From JACCZX01 sp963824935 (GTDB lineage Bacteria; Pseudomonadota; Gammaproteobacteria; Burkholderiales; Burkholderiaceae_F): a DNA stretch of 64,000 bases. Where the stretch lies: positions 124,001-188,000 of the forward strand of contig CAWGRF010000030.1 of the NCBI GenBank assembly GCA_963824935.1, written 5' to 3'. Under the pieces are notes generated by a model. It was not told the DNA's origin, did no database searches, and saw nothing but the letters and a program-made list of their open reading frames with translations. The translations under genes were made by a program, and so were the position numbers. This document shows positions 36,001-44,357 of this stretch, in pieces; within the stretch, counting starts at the first letter, position 1; each line of letters starts with the position of its first letter.

Positions 36001-36915
36001 TTTCAACGCACGGTTGACAATGACGCAAACACCGCCGAAGCGTTGCCCGATCGCGTTGCCGATTGGGATTTCGGCGAACTGCCCGAGCTGCTCGAGATCC
36101 GGCGCGATGGTCAGTTGTTGATCGGCTATCCGGCATTGGTCGATCACGTGACGCATTGCTCGATCGACGTGTTCGAGACGCCCGATCAAGCTGCCTTAGA
36201 GCACCGCAATGGTCTGCGTCGATTGTTTCGGCTGCAGCTGAAGGAGCAGATAAAGTTTCTCGAGAAGAGCCTGACAAGTCTGCAAATGGTGCAGGTGCGT
36301 GCGTCGACGATTGACGCGCTTGCGGCCGCGGTACCCAGCTTTGAGGATCTGCGCGAGCAGATCGTAGCGGCTGCGGTCGATCGCACCTGTCTGATGATTC
36401 CGCTGCCAAGTGATCGGGCGAGTTTCACTACACGCAAGGACGATGCCCGCGGCAGGATCAGCTTGATTGCGCAGGAAATCGCGCGCCTCGTTACCGCAAT
36501 CGTTGAGCAAGCGGCGCCAATTGCGCGCAAGCTGCAGGCGTTAAGGGCGTTTTCGCGCGTCGTCGCAGATATTGAGCAGCAACTGGCGCAGCTTTTCAGT
36601 GCCGGTTTTATCGTGACGACGCCGCCATTACAACTCGCCCAGTTTCCGCGTTATTTACGGGCGATCGAGCTGCGCATCGACAAGGTGAAGGACGATCCGG
36701 CGCGCGATTCGGCGCGAATGAACGATGTCGCGACGCTGCAGGCGCCCTGGCGGCGTGCGATCTCCGCCCGCAAGGGCGTCAGCGATACGCGACTCGATGA
36801 GTTCCGCTGGTTGCTTGAAGAGCTGCGTGTGTCGCTGTTTGCGCAGGAGTTGAAAACGCCGATGCCGGTAAGCGTCAAGCGACTGCAGAAAGTCTGGGAG
36901 AGCGCGTGCCGCTGA
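33076..36915 (+). CDS. hrpA: ATP-dependent RNA helicase HrpA
   Basis: 1279 residues, the usual length of this DEAH-box helicase. Motif I is GETGSGKTTQLPK, motif II DEAHERS, motif III TSATIDADRF, and motif VI QRAGRCGR. The long C-terminal region contains the OB-fold and DUF3418-like part. HrpA rescues stalled ribosomes and remodels mRNA. The start lies only 25 bp from the divergent argA start, so the two promoters must overlap. Confidence 0.95.
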   Translation: MRSSRVVANATAAARSQRGVRRRAPLPVVTFPEELPVSGARDEIARAIGSHQVVIVSGETGSGKTTQLPKICLALGRGENGLIGHTQPRRIAASSIARRIAHELGSAVGEVVGYKVRFTDQTSPDASIKLMTDGILLAETQSDPMLRAYDTLIIDEAHERSLNIDFLLGYIKQLLLKNERPDLKVIITSATIDADRFAKHFAGPAGPAPIIEVSGRMYPVEVRYRPVADADDADDRTLMEAIVDAVDELARVGRGDVLVFLPGEREIREAAEALRKHHPAGAEILPLFARLSVEEQERVFKPSSSARRIVLATNVAETSLTVPGIRYVIDTGLARVKRYSYRNKVEQLQIEAISQAAANQRAGRCGRVADGVCIRLYSADDFTGRVRFTDPEVQRSSLAGVILRMKSLGLGDVAEFPFVEPPPRRAIADGYQLLAELNAVDARNELSAVGRELANLPLDPRVGRMLIAARDQQCLRELLVIAAALSVQDPRDRPLEAQEAADNAHRRFADEKSDFLSLLKLWAFVQERIGHKKSNRKLTEEFKSHFLSPRRIREWVDVHAQLTTIVGEHGWRVNASAATFEQIHVALLAGLLGNIGLRIADAERGEPPYAGARGIKFFVWPGSALLKKAGRWIVAAELIETTRLYARTVAIIEAAWLERIGAHLLQKTHGDPHWEKKRGEVVAFERATLYGLVVYAQRRVSFGPIDSALARQIFIREALVAGELETRAPFLAHNLRLIREIRELEHKARRLDVLVDDELIAAFYDRVIPAEVHSAAAFESWRVDAERHEPKLLFLSRDELMRHEAAGVTTDLFPKETVLGGSGEAEMHFALEYHFEPGSARDGVTVTVPLVALNHIDAERCEWLVPGMLKEKVQLLIKSLPQKLRRHCVPLPEYASGFAERRAGDRTERTLIDALIADIRAERGIVCQAADFKRESLPVHLLMNFKVVDEHARQLAMGRNLAQLKSELGRQARVTFQRTVDNDANTAEALPDRVADWDFGELPELLEIRRDGQLLIGYPALVDHVTHCSIDVFETPDQAALEHRNGLRRLFRLQLKEQIKFLEKSLTSLQMVQVRASTIDALAAAVPSFEDLREQIVAAAVDRTCLMIPLPSDRASFTTRKDDARGRISLIAQEIARLVTAIVEQAAPIARKLQALRAFSRVVADIEQQLAQLFSAGFIVTTPPLQLAQFPRYLRAIELRIDKVKDDPARDSARMNDVATLQAPWRRAISARKGVSDTRLDEFRWLLEELRVSLFAQELKTPMPVSVKRLQKVWESACR

Positions 36916-36973
36916 TCAACGACATCGACGGCGCCAGGCAAGCTGCCGTCGGCTGCGCTGAGTCGCGCAAAGC

Positions 36974-37618
36974 TTACGTCGAGGACTTCGGATCTTCGCG
37001 AGTCGGGCCGCGGCGAATTCCGCGCTGATCCTCCGGACCTTTTTCGATATCGAAGCTGAACTCGCGAATCAACTGACCATCGATGTACACGCGCATTTTG
37101 TGGGCACCGATCGGATCACCGGGCGCATAACGCCACTCGTTCGCGATAAAGCCAAGCCGGGTCGGAATGATTCGCTCGGTCACTGCAGTCTTGCGATCCG
37201 GCGATATGCTGAAGATACCCAACGCTTCGCCCGGACCCCACGTGGGGGGCGCCTCCGGCAATTCGAATTCCTCACGCCATATGACTGTCGGCTTGCTCGT
37301 CTTAAAAAGGATGTACCAGCCGTATGGTGCCGCTGGTACTGCTGGGAATTTATTCGTTTCATACAGCAGGCGACGACCGCTCGGGTCGGCGCCGAACACG
37401 CCGAACTGCGCAGTGACGACTTGAACATCTGCGGGTGTCAACGCTCCCGCACGCGTTTTGATGTCGCCCTCGGTCGAAGGTGTCGTCGGCGCGTTGCTAC
37501 CTGGGTTCTGGGACGCGCAGCCTGCCGCCACTAATGCAGCCGCAAGAACGCTGATCGCTTTAAGTTCTGCTTGCCATGACAACCTCCGAGAACGATGAGT
37601 TCGGACAGGCGCTTGCAT
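36974..37618 (-). CDS. Putative lipoprotein of unknown function
   Basis: 214 residues from ATG 37618. A basic n-region and hydrophobic stretch (LKAISVLAAALVAAGC) end in a lipobox with Cys34, so the mature protein is probably lipid-anchored. The mature part is compact and rich in Pro and Trp (YGWYILFKTSKPTVIWREEF, EWRYAPGDPIGAHKMRVYID) and predicts a beta-rich fold. I do not recognise the family. A ribosome-binding-like GGAGG lies inside the 5' part, so a shorter non-ATG start is possible. Confidence 0.7.
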   Translation of the reverse strand: MQAPVRTHRSRRLSWQAELKAISVLAAALVAAGCASQNPGSNAPTTPSTEGDIKTRAGALTPADVQVVTAQFGVFGADPSGRRLLYETNKFPAVPAAPYGWYILFKTSKPTVIWREEFELPEAPPTWGPGEALGIFSISPDRKTAVTERIIPTRLGFIANEWRYAPGDPIGAHKMRVYIDGQLIREFSFDIEKGPEDQRGIRRGPTREDPKSST

Positions 37619-37759
37619 TAAATCACACAACAGTGAACCGCATCGCCCGGAAAGCTGTATTAGCGTCTGCTGTCCTTCGCCTTTGGACCTGCAAAGTGCA
37701 CGTGCGTTGCGAACAGTGTTCTTTTTGGCGGCTACTTCGGTCAATTAGAATTTCGCAGT

Positions 37760-38575
37760 ATGGCAGCGCGCGACCTTATGCAATTTGGACTGGTTATCGT
37801 CGGCGACGAGATTCTGTCCGGCAAGCGCGAGGACAAGCATCTCGTCAAAATCATCGAGCTGCTTCGCGCGCGCGGCCTGCGGCTCGCTTGGTCGCATTAC
37901 ATCGGCGACGATCGTGACGCGCTGATCGAGCTGTATCGCCGCACACTTGCGGGCAGCGACACCGTCATTAGCTGCGGCGGCATCGGCGCCACGCCTGATG
38001 ATCACACGCGGCAAGCGATCGCCGCTGCGCTCGGCGTGCCGCTGCAGCTCCATCCGGAGGCGGCGGCGTTGATAGCCCAGCGCTGCGCCGAGATGGCGCT
38101 CAAGGGGCACGGCACTGCGGACATGAACACGGCCGAGAATCGGCAGCGGCTGAAAATGGGTGAGTTTCCTTCGGGGGCAGCGATCATTCCGAATGCATTC
38201 AACCGTATTCCCGGTTTCTCGCTTCGCGACCACTGGTTCGTGCCGGGCTTTCCAGTCATGGCCTGGCCGATGATCGAGTGGGTTCTTGATACGCATTACT
38301 CGGCGCATTTTCATACGGCCGTTCGTACCGAACGCTCGTTGATCGTCTACGAAACCGCCGAGTCATTGTTGACGCCGCTAATGGAGGACGTCGAGCGCCG
38401 CTTCCCCGGCGTCTATTCATTTAGCTTGCCATCGATCGGTGACGGCCAGGACGGCAAGCCGGCACGGCGCCATGTGGAGCTTGGTGTCAGAGGTGCGCAG
38501 TCGTCCGCTGTCGAGACTGCGTTCGAAGAACTGCGAACAAACGTGCTGGCGCTGGGCGTCGAGGTTGGAGCCTGA
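37760..38575 (+). CDS. CinA-type molybdopterin-binding domain protein
   Basis: 271 residues. The MoCF-like fold has FGLVIVGDEILSGKREDKHL at the start and DTVISCGGIGATPDDHTRQA near residue 75. The middle PGFSLRDHWFVPGFPVMAWP corresponds to the glycine/proline-rich loop of CinA N-domains. The C-terminal CinA amidohydrolase domain is missing, so this is the single-domain form. Possible roles are nucleotide pyrophosphatase activity or binding of a pterin; neither can be decided from sequence. Confidence 0.85.
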   Translation: MAARDLMQFGLVIVGDEILSGKREDKHLVKIIELLRARGLRLAWSHYIGDDRDALIELYRRTLAGSDTVISCGGIGATPDDHTRQAIAAALGVPLQLHPEAAALIAQRCAEMALKGHGTADMNTAENRQRLKMGEFPSGAAIIPNAFNRIPGFSLRDHWFVPGFPVMAWPMIEWVLDTHYSAHFHTAVRTERSLIVYETAESLLTPLMEDVERRFPGVYSFSLPSIGDGQDGKPARRHVELGVRGAQSSAVETAFEELRTNVLALGVEVGA

Positions 38576-38589
38576 CGGAGCCGGAGAAA

Positions 38590-38712
38590 TAAAAAAAGCC
38601 CGATCAGAAGATCGGGCTTGAAAGCACCACCCAAGGAGGAGACAGAAGGAGTCTGAGCGTTAGCTCAAACAGTGGTGCCAAGGAGACAACCGTTACGGCG
38701 TCTTTGTACGCT
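38590..38712 (-). ncRNA. Candidate C/U-rich small RNA or structured 3'UTR downstream of the phasin gene
   Basis: On the minus strand this stretch contains three CUCCUU-type motifs, complementary to Shine-Dalgarno sequences, at about 38680-38685, 38646-38652 and 38634-38641. A stem GCACCAC/GTGGTGC encloses an inner hairpin TGAGC-TAAC-GCTCA, and the strong intrinsic terminator ends it. No reading frame of note is present. It may be a processed 3'UTR of the phasin mRNA or a separate RNA with its own weak promoter near 38705-38735. Confidence 0.4.
38591..38619 (-). terminator. Intrinsic terminator for leftward (phasin-side) transcription
   Basis: A 10-bp stem (AAGCCCGATC at 38596-38605 with GATCGGGCTT at 38610-38619) has an AGAA loop. 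Read on the minus strand it is followed by seven U residues (A-tract 38591-38597). On the plus strand no T-run follows, so it serves the minus strand. Confidence 0.85.
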
Positions 38713-38790
38713 TCCTAATCGTTGCAGCAAGCGCAGATTTGGTAAGTCTTTGCTGCCAAATTCGCGCTTTAAACCTGCTGATCAGTTTTC

Positions 38791-39363
38791 TTAGGCGGCC
38801 TTGCGCTTCGTGGACACTTTGGCAGAGTCGTTGGCGGCCGACGCAGCCTTCATCGTGGCCGACGTGGCAGCGGAGACATTCGATTCGGCCAGTTCAACGG
38901 CTTGCCGCGTGGCGCGCGCAAACGTGTCATACGCGGTATTGGCTGCAGCCACTGCGCCTTTCAGCATCGACACAGCAGTCTCAGATCCGGCCGGCGAGTT
39001 TTTCGCCGCGTAGTCGATCAGCTGCGCCACTTTCTTGTTGTTCTCGGCGATCTGCGCCTCGACGATGCGCGACACTTCGGTCCCGGCATCATTGGCGATG
39101 CTGTAAACATTGCGCGAATAGCTGACCGCTTTTTCCAGCGTTGGCTGCGTCAGACCGCCCGACAGCGCCACCAGCTCTTGCACGTCTTTCACCGAAAACA
39201 GCGCTTGCGTGCGCTCGACCGACTCTTCAAGCGTGGCCTTGGCCGCTGCAAGATTGAGTTCCATCATGCGCTCGGCGGCGTCAAACCAGGTCTGGCTCAG
39301 CGCGATCGCGGCGTCCATTTGTCCTTTTTGAATTTCAGTAAATTGCGCGGGGGTTGCAAACAT
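38791..39363 (-). CDS. Phasin family protein
   Basis: 190 residues. It is alpha-helical and Ala-rich, with the phasin_2 pattern: QFTEIQKGQMDAAIALSQTW, then MMELNLAAAKATLEESVERT. A Lys/Ser/Ala-rich tail ends SAKVSTKRKAA. Phasins coat polyhydroxyalkanoate granules. A clear ribosome-binding site (GAGGAG) precedes ATG 39363. No other PHA gene is in the window. A terminator and a possible small RNA lie downstream. Confidence 0.93.
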   Translation of the reverse strand: MFATPAQFTEIQKGQMDAAIALSQTWFDAAERMMELNLAAAKATLEESVERTQALFSVKDVQELVALSGGLTQPTLEKAVSYSRNVYSIANDAGTEVSRIVEAQIAENNKKVAQLIDYAAKNSPAGSETAVSMLKGAVAAANTAYDTFARATRQAVELAESNVSAATSATMKAASAANDSAKVSTKRKAA

Positions 39364-39632
39364 TCAGACACTCCTCATCGTGGATAAACAAAACGTCCCC
39401 TTCAGAGGGACTCGGTTTCCAATGCTATTGTTGCATTGCACAAACCGCATTTTAGGGGTGATCGAGGCCAAGTCAAGCGATTTTGACGCAGTGCACTAAA
39501 AAAGGCATCCCCCGGGGTAACGAGCCGCCAGCGACTTGCCCCCGCGCTGAGAAACCATACCGCTGGTGCGGCGGTACATTCGGCAACCCGGCCAGACGTA
39601 GCAGATCGACATGACCACAGCGGCGGACCAGC

Positions 39633-40546
39633 GTGCCTGACCGGGCCGGAGCAGGCGGCCGGCAGGTATGGTTGGCGGCAGCACCGCTGATCTTCGTCCT
39701 GCTATGGAGCACAGGTTTCATAGTGGCCAAGTACGCCAGCCCGCACGCGCCGCCGCTGACGTTCCTGCTGTACCGCTTCGCCGGCGTCATCGCGATCCTT
39801 TTGCCGGTCATCGCTGTGACCGGTGCGCCGTGGCCCCGCACCGCGGCTGCGTGGCGCAACGTCGCCGTCGTGGGTGTGCTGTTGCAGGCGATTTATCTCG
39901 GCGGCGTGTGGGTCGCGATCGCGCTTGGCATGCCGGCCGGGGTCTCGGCATTACTCGTTGGCGCACAACCGCTGTTGACTGCGCTATTCGCCTTCACGGT
40001 CGGTGAACGCGCGTCGCGATTGCAATGGGCAGGACTCAGCGTTGGCTTTGCCGGCATCGCGCTCGTGCTGTCAGACCGCCTGACCATGGCAGGTGTCGAG
40101 CCGTCGCGCTCGGCGTGAACTTGCTTGCACTTGCCGGCATTACCGCCGGTACGCTGTATCAGAAGAAGTATGTGGTCGACGTTGATCTGCGCACCGGTAG
40201 CGTCATCCAGTTTGCTGCATCGTTTGTCGTGCTGTTGCCGTTCGCAATCGCAACCGAGTCGCTCGCGGTCGACTACACGCTCGAGTTCTGGCTGGCACTC
40301 ATCTGGTCGATCGTTGCTCTGTCGCTGGTCGCCATTACGCTGCTGCTCGCTATGATTCGACGCGGCCGCGCCACCGAAGTGACGAGCTTGATGTACTTGA
40401 CGCCGCCTACGACCGCGGTGCTGGCATGGCTGGTGTTCGGCCAGAACCTGGGGCCGCTTGCGTGGGGCGGCGTACTCGTCACGATGGCTGGAGTGGTGTT
40501 GGTGTTAGGGGCAGGCAGGCGACAGGTTCGGGACATTTTCTTGTGA
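39633..40546 (+). CDS. EamA/DMT-family transporter, frameshifted near 40100
   Basis: The first half, from GTG 39633, begins with a hydrophobic helix (AAAPLIFVLLWSTGFIVAKY) and holds five membrane segments. The second half, in another frame up to 40546, carries the remaining helices and ends in WGGVLVTMAGVVLVLGAG. The two EamA repeats together make a normal protein of about 300 residues with about ten membrane segments. One base appears to be missing at about 40094-40103. The substrate is unknown. The last bases overlap the next gene (GTGA). Confidence 0.82.
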
Positions 40547-40983
40547 ATGCCAAGCACGAGCAGCCGCATGTACGCGGCGAGTACCGGCACTTTCAACGCA
40601 TCGCGACGCGCTGGATGGACAACGACATATACGGCCATGTGAACAACGTCGTCTACATGAGCTGGTTCGACACCGTGGTCAACGAATATTTGATTCGCTC
40701 CGATGTGCTCGATCCCCAGAACAGCGCGGTGATCGGCTTTGTCGTCGAAACGCAGTGCAGGTATCTTGCTCCGGTCGCATTTCCGCGCGCGATTGACGCG
40801 GCGCTCCGAGTGCGCAAGATCGGCACGTCAAGCGTGCGCTACGAAGTCGCGATCTTTGCGGAAGGCGCGGACTCTGCCAGCGCGCAGGGCCACTTCGTTC
40901 ATGTGTATGTTGATCGCACAACCGGCAAGCCAACCCCGCTGCCGTCCGCGCTGCGGACTGCGCTGCACAGGATCGAAGTATGA
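40543..40983 (+). CDS. Acyl-CoA thioesterase, 4-hydroxybenzoyl-CoA thioesterase-like
   Basis: 146 residues, single hotdog fold. The signature MDNDIYGHVNNVVYMSWFDT has the catalytic Asp and the His-Val-Asn-Asn segment. Downstream strands include VIGFVVETQCRYLAPVAFP. It probably hydrolyses an acyl-CoA; the acyl group is unknown. The start GTG 40543 overlaps the transporter stop, and its own stop overlaps the next ATG, so these genes are coupled. Confidence 0.85.
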   Translation: MNAKHEQPHVRGEYRHFQRIATRWMDNDIYGHVNNVVYMSWFDTVVNEYLIRSDVLDPQNSAVIGFVVETQCRYLAPVAFPRAIDAALRVRKIGTSSVRYEVAIFAEGADSASAQGHFVHVYVDRTTGKPTPLPSALRTALHRIEV

Positions 40984-41720
40984 GTTCGCCGCCGGTGAGC
41001 GCCCGAGGCGGAATTCTCGATCGGCGTCCGATTGGTAATCACGAAGTGGTTGACCACGCCATCGCCACGCGGCAGTCGATACGCGCGTTTCTTTCGACTC
41101 CTGTGCCGCGCAAAACGGTCGAGGAAATTCTGCAGTTGGCCGCGCGTGCGCCGTCGGGGACGAACACGCAGCCGTGGAAGGCCACTGTACTGACGGGGGC
41201 GGCAAAGCAGCGTCTGAGCGACGCGATCCTCGCTGTCTACAACGACGCCGATGAGCGCAAGCGGCACACCGAGGAATACGCTTACTACCCGATCCACTGG
41301 GTCGATCCGTACCTCGCACGACGGCGCAAGATCGGCTGGGACCTATATGGGCTGCTGGGCATCGGCCGTGCCGACAAGGAGAAGATGCACGCGCAGCATG
41401 GACGCAACTACATATTTTTCGACGCGCCGGTCGGCATCATCTTCACGATCGATCGCATCATGGAGCAGGGCAGCTGGCTCGATTTCGGCATGTTTCTGCA
41501 GAACGTGATGATTGCCGCGCGCGCGCGCGGACTCGATACGTGTCCACAGGCGGCGTTTACGCCGTTTCATCGCGTGATCGCGCGCGAGCTTGAGCTCGCC
41601 GAAGGCGAGATGGTGGTATGCGGCATGTCGCTCGGGTATGCCGACATGTCGAAGATCGAAAACACGCTGACAACGGAGCGCGAATCGGTATCCGGCTTCG
41701 CCCGCTTTAGAGAGAGCTAA
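40980..41720 (+). CDS. Nitroreductase-family flavoprotein
   Basis: 246 residues. It begins with the FMN-binding pattern AIATRQSIRAFLSTPVPRKT, then LAARAPSGTNTQPWKATVLT. Near residue 165 GSWLDFGMFLQNVMIAARAR is the dimer helix, and VVCGMSLGYADMS lies near the C-terminus. Enzymes of this kind reduce nitro or enone groups with NAD(P)H. It overlaps the thioesterase (ATGA) and the dehydrogenase gene (TAATG). Confidence 0.88.
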   Translation: MSSPPVSARGGILDRRPIGNHEVVDHAIATRQSIRAFLSTPVPRKTVEEILQLAARAPSGTNTQPWKATVLTGAAKQRLSDAILAVYNDADERKRHTEEYAYYPIHWVDPYLARRRKIGWDLYGLLGIGRADKEKMHAQHGRNYIFFDAPVGIIFTIDRIMEQGSWLDFGMFLQNVMIAARARGLDTCPQAAFTPFHRVIARELELAEGEMVVCGMSLGYADMSKIENTLTTERESVSGFARFRES

Positions 41721-42805
41721 TGGCACATCGAATTGCAGTGATCGCCGGCGACGGCATCGGCAAGGAAACGGTTCCTGAAGGCTTACGCGCACTCGACGCA
41801 GCGGCGCGCAGATACTCGATCGATCTGCGCTTCGAGCACCATGACTTCGCAAGCTGCGACTACTACGCCAAGCACGGCGACATGATGCCGCCCGATTGGA
41901 AGGCTCGGCTCGAAGGCGCTGACGCCATTTTCTTCGGGGCGTGCGGTTGGCCGGCCACGGTGCCGGACCATGTATCGCTGTGGGGCTCGTTGATCAAGTT
42001 CAGGCGCGAGTTCGATCAGTACGTGAATTTGCGCCCCTGCAAGCTGATGCCCGGAATTCGCTCGCCGTTGGTCGACCGCAGCGGGAGGCCTTGGCCGCCC
42101 GAGGCGATCGACTTTGTCGTCGTGCGCGAGAACACCGAGGGCGAATACTCGTCGATCGGCGGCCGCATGTTCGCCGGTACCGAGCGCGAATTTGTGGTGC
42201 AGGAAACCGTGATGACACGGCACGGCATTGACCGCGCCCTGCGCTTCGCTTTCGACCTTGCCAGCAAACGCCCGAAAAAGCATCTGACGTCGGCGACCAA
42301 AAGTAATGGCATTTCGATCACGATGCCGTACTGGGATGAGCGAGTCGAAGAGATGACGAAGCAACATCCGATGGTGCGGGTCGACAAGTTCCACATCGAT
42401 ATCCTGACTGCACACTTCGTGCGAAATCCCGACTGGTTTGATGTCATCGTCGCGTCGAATCTGTTTGGCGACATACTGTCCGACCTCGGACCTGCGTGTA
42501 CCGGCACCATCGGCATCGCGCCTTCGGCCAATCTGAACCCGGATCGCTCGGCGCCGTCGCTGTTCGAGCCCGTACACGGCTCGGCACCCGATATCGCGGG
42601 GCAAGGGATTTCAAATCCGATCGGGCAGATCTGGAGCGCGTCGATGATGCTCGACTGGCTGGGCCACGCCGACGCGGGCGGCGCCGTGCTGGCCGCGATC
42701 GAGTCGACGTTGGCCGCAGGCCCGAAGCATGCTCCGCTGACACGAGATATCGGCGGCACGGCGGCGACAGCCGACCTCGGCAAGGCAATCGCGGCAGCAA
42801 TCTGA
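41720..42805 (+). CDS. Tartrate/D-malate dehydrogenase (decarboxylating)
   Basis: 361 residues, isocitrate/isopropylmalate dehydrogenase superfamily. IAVIAGDGIGKETVPEGLRA opens the chain. VNLRPCKLMPGIRSPL and FVVVRENTEGEYSSIGGRMF match the tartrate dehydrogenase/DmlA branch, not LeuB. The metal ligands are in VIASNLFGDILSDLGPACTG, and EPVHGSAPDIAGQGISNPIG closes the NAD site. It uses Mn and NAD on tartrate or D-malate; the substrate needs testing. Confidence 0.88.
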   Translation: MAHRIAVIAGDGIGKETVPEGLRALDAAARRYSIDLRFEHHDFASCDYYAKHGDMMPPDWKARLEGADAIFFGACGWPATVPDHVSLWGSLIKFRREFDQYVNLRPCKLMPGIRSPLVDRSGRPWPPEAIDFVVVRENTEGEYSSIGGRMFAGTEREFVVQETVMTRHGIDRALRFAFDLASKRPKKHLTSATKSNGISITMPYWDERVEEMTKQHPMVRVDKFHIDILTAHFVRNPDWFDVIVASNLFGDILSDLGPACTGTIGIAPSANLNPDRSAPSLFEPVHGSAPDIAGQGISNPIGQIWSASMMLDWLGHADAGGAVLAAIESTLAAGPKHAPLTRDIGGTAATADLGKAIAAAI

Positions 42806-42895
42806 GGTCAGTCGACAGCGGACTGCCGATTGTTGGCAAGGCGTCGGCGCGGCGATACATTCTCAGCCGGCCCGGTTCGCATTTGAGGAGCGACG

Positions 42896-44167
42896 ATGTG
42901 GATTGCACGCGGGTTGGTATCTGAATCCGGCGTCACCGAGCGCGCGGTGCACGCGGGCGTTGCACGGCTCGCAGATTCAATCATCGCGGTGGGTGGTGCA
43001 CCGCTCGAAGTGATGCTTCCCGACGGCTCGCGAATCGGCTTCGGTAGGCCGGCGCGCGTCAAGCTCATCATCCGCGACCAGGCGACGCTGGCGCAGCTGG
43101 CCAATCCGACCATGGCGTCGCTGGCAGAGGCTTACGTGCAGGGTCGGATCGACGTGCACGGCGATCTGCTGGAGGCGGTCCCGCTGGCTGAGAAGCTGGC
43201 CAACGCGGGCGGCTCGTCGGTCGCCCACCGATTGGCTGGCATGTTGGCGCACGGTCCGGCACGTCACTCAGCGCGCCAGGACCGGGCAGCTATCAGCTAT
43301 CACTATGACGTCGGCAACGAGTTCTACCGGCTCTGGCTGGACGAGAACATGGTGTATTCGTGCGCCTACTTCAGGACGGGTGACGAGTCGATCGACGACG
43401 CGCAGCGCGCCAAGCTCGATCACATCTGCCGCAAGCTCAGGCTCACGGCCGGGGATCGGTTCCTTGATGTCGGGTGTGGCTGGGGCGGACTGATCATGCA
43501 TGCCGCGCGGCATTACGGCGTGCACGCCGTCGGCATTACGTTGTCGCAGAACCAGCTCGAGCTCGCGCGCGAACGGGTTCAGGCCGAAGGCCTTGCCGAT
43601 AAGGTCGAAGTCTTGCTGCTCGACTATCGCGAGCTGCGTAGCCGCTTCGGTGCCGACCGGTTCGATAAGGTGGCCAGTGTCGGCATGTTCGAGCACGTCG
43701 GGCTCAAGAATCTGGGCCAGTACTTTGCATCGATCGCCGGCGTGTTGCGCGATCGCGGCCTTTTCTTGAACCACGGAATTACGTCGAGCGATCTGGACAA
43801 TCGCGCGGTCGGTAGCGGTATCGGCGAGTTCGTTCACAAGTACGTGTTCCCGCATGGAGAGTTGCCGCATTTGCATCTGGCGACGCGCGAAATGGCGGCT
43901 GCCGGGCTGGAGATCGTCGATGTCGAATCGTTGCGCGCGCACTACGCAAGAACGCTCGAGCTCTGGTCGCGTCGCCTCGACGCACGCCTGGAGCAAGCGG
44001 CCCGGCTTGTCACCGATCAGACGCTGCGCATCTGGCGCGCGTATCTGGCGGGATGCTCCTACGGCTTCGCTCAGGGATGGATGTGCATCTATCAGCTGCT
44101 GGGTTCGCGCCAGATACGCCCGGGTGCAAGCGACGTTCCGTACACCCGCGACTACATGTATCGCTAA
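42896..44167 (+). CDS. cfa: Cyclopropane-fatty-acyl-phospholipid synthase
   Basis: 423 residues. The N-terminal lipid-binding part is followed by the SAM-dependent methyltransferase domain starting RAAISYHYDVGNEFYRLWLD. The SAM motif is DVGCGWGGLIMHAARHYGVH. MFEHVGLKNLGQYFASIAGV and HKYVFPHGELPHL are family segments. It adds a methylene group to membrane unsaturated acyl chains, usually under acid or stationary-phase stress. GAGGAGCG precedes the ATG. It lies 90 bp after the dehydrogenase gene. Confidence 0.93.
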   Translation: MWIARGLVSESGVTERAVHAGVARLADSIIAVGGAPLEVMLPDGSRIGFGRPARVKLIIRDQATLAQLANPTMASLAEAYVQGRIDVHGDLLEAVPLAEKLANAGGSSVAHRLAGMLAHGPARHSARQDRAAISYHYDVGNEFYRLWLDENMVYSCAYFRTGDESIDDAQRAKLDHICRKLRLTAGDRFLDVGCGWGGLIMHAARHYGVHAVGITLSQNQLELARERVQAEGLADKVEVLLLDYRELRSRFGADRFDKVASVGMFEHVGLKNLGQYFASIAGVLRDRGLFLNHGITSSDLDNRAVGSGIGEFVHKYVFPHGELPHLHLATREMAAAGLEIVDVESLRAHYARTLELWSRRLDARLEQAARLVTDQTLRIWRAYLAGCSYGFAQGWMCIYQLLGSRQIRPGASDVPYTRDYMYR

Positions 44168-44172
44168 CCGAA

Positions 44173-44217
44173 AGTTTGTGCGAGTCGAGTTTGCGCGAAT
44201 CTAGTTTGCATGAACTA
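44173..44217 (+). repeat. Three imperfect tandem 15-bp repeats after cfa
   Basis: Units AGTTTGTGCGAGTCG, AGTTTGCGCGAATCT and AGTTTGCATGAACTA follow one another without gaps at 44173-44187, 44188-44202 and 44203-44217. The constant part is AGTTTG; the rest varies at several positions. They lie 5 bp after the cfa stop. Confidence 0.7.
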
Positions 44218-44357
44218 AGCACGCTAAGTGGCGGACCGACAAGCGTTAATCCCGATGGGAATCACCACGAAATTGCGCCCATCACGCGTAAAGCGCGGTT
44301 AGAATCGCCGCCCAAACGCTAGGACTGGCTACCAGAACACAAACACGGGAGACAGAA

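Noticed and set aside
35140..36189. 349-residue minus-strand open frame over hrpA
   Set aside because: It lies wholly inside the helicase gene, shows no motif and has no ribosome-binding site.
39473..39859. 128-residue minus-strand open frame before the EamA gene
   Set aside because: It overlaps the transporter's 5' end and has no recognisable feature. The 269-bp gap before the transporter holds the phasin promoter region and nothing else I can support.
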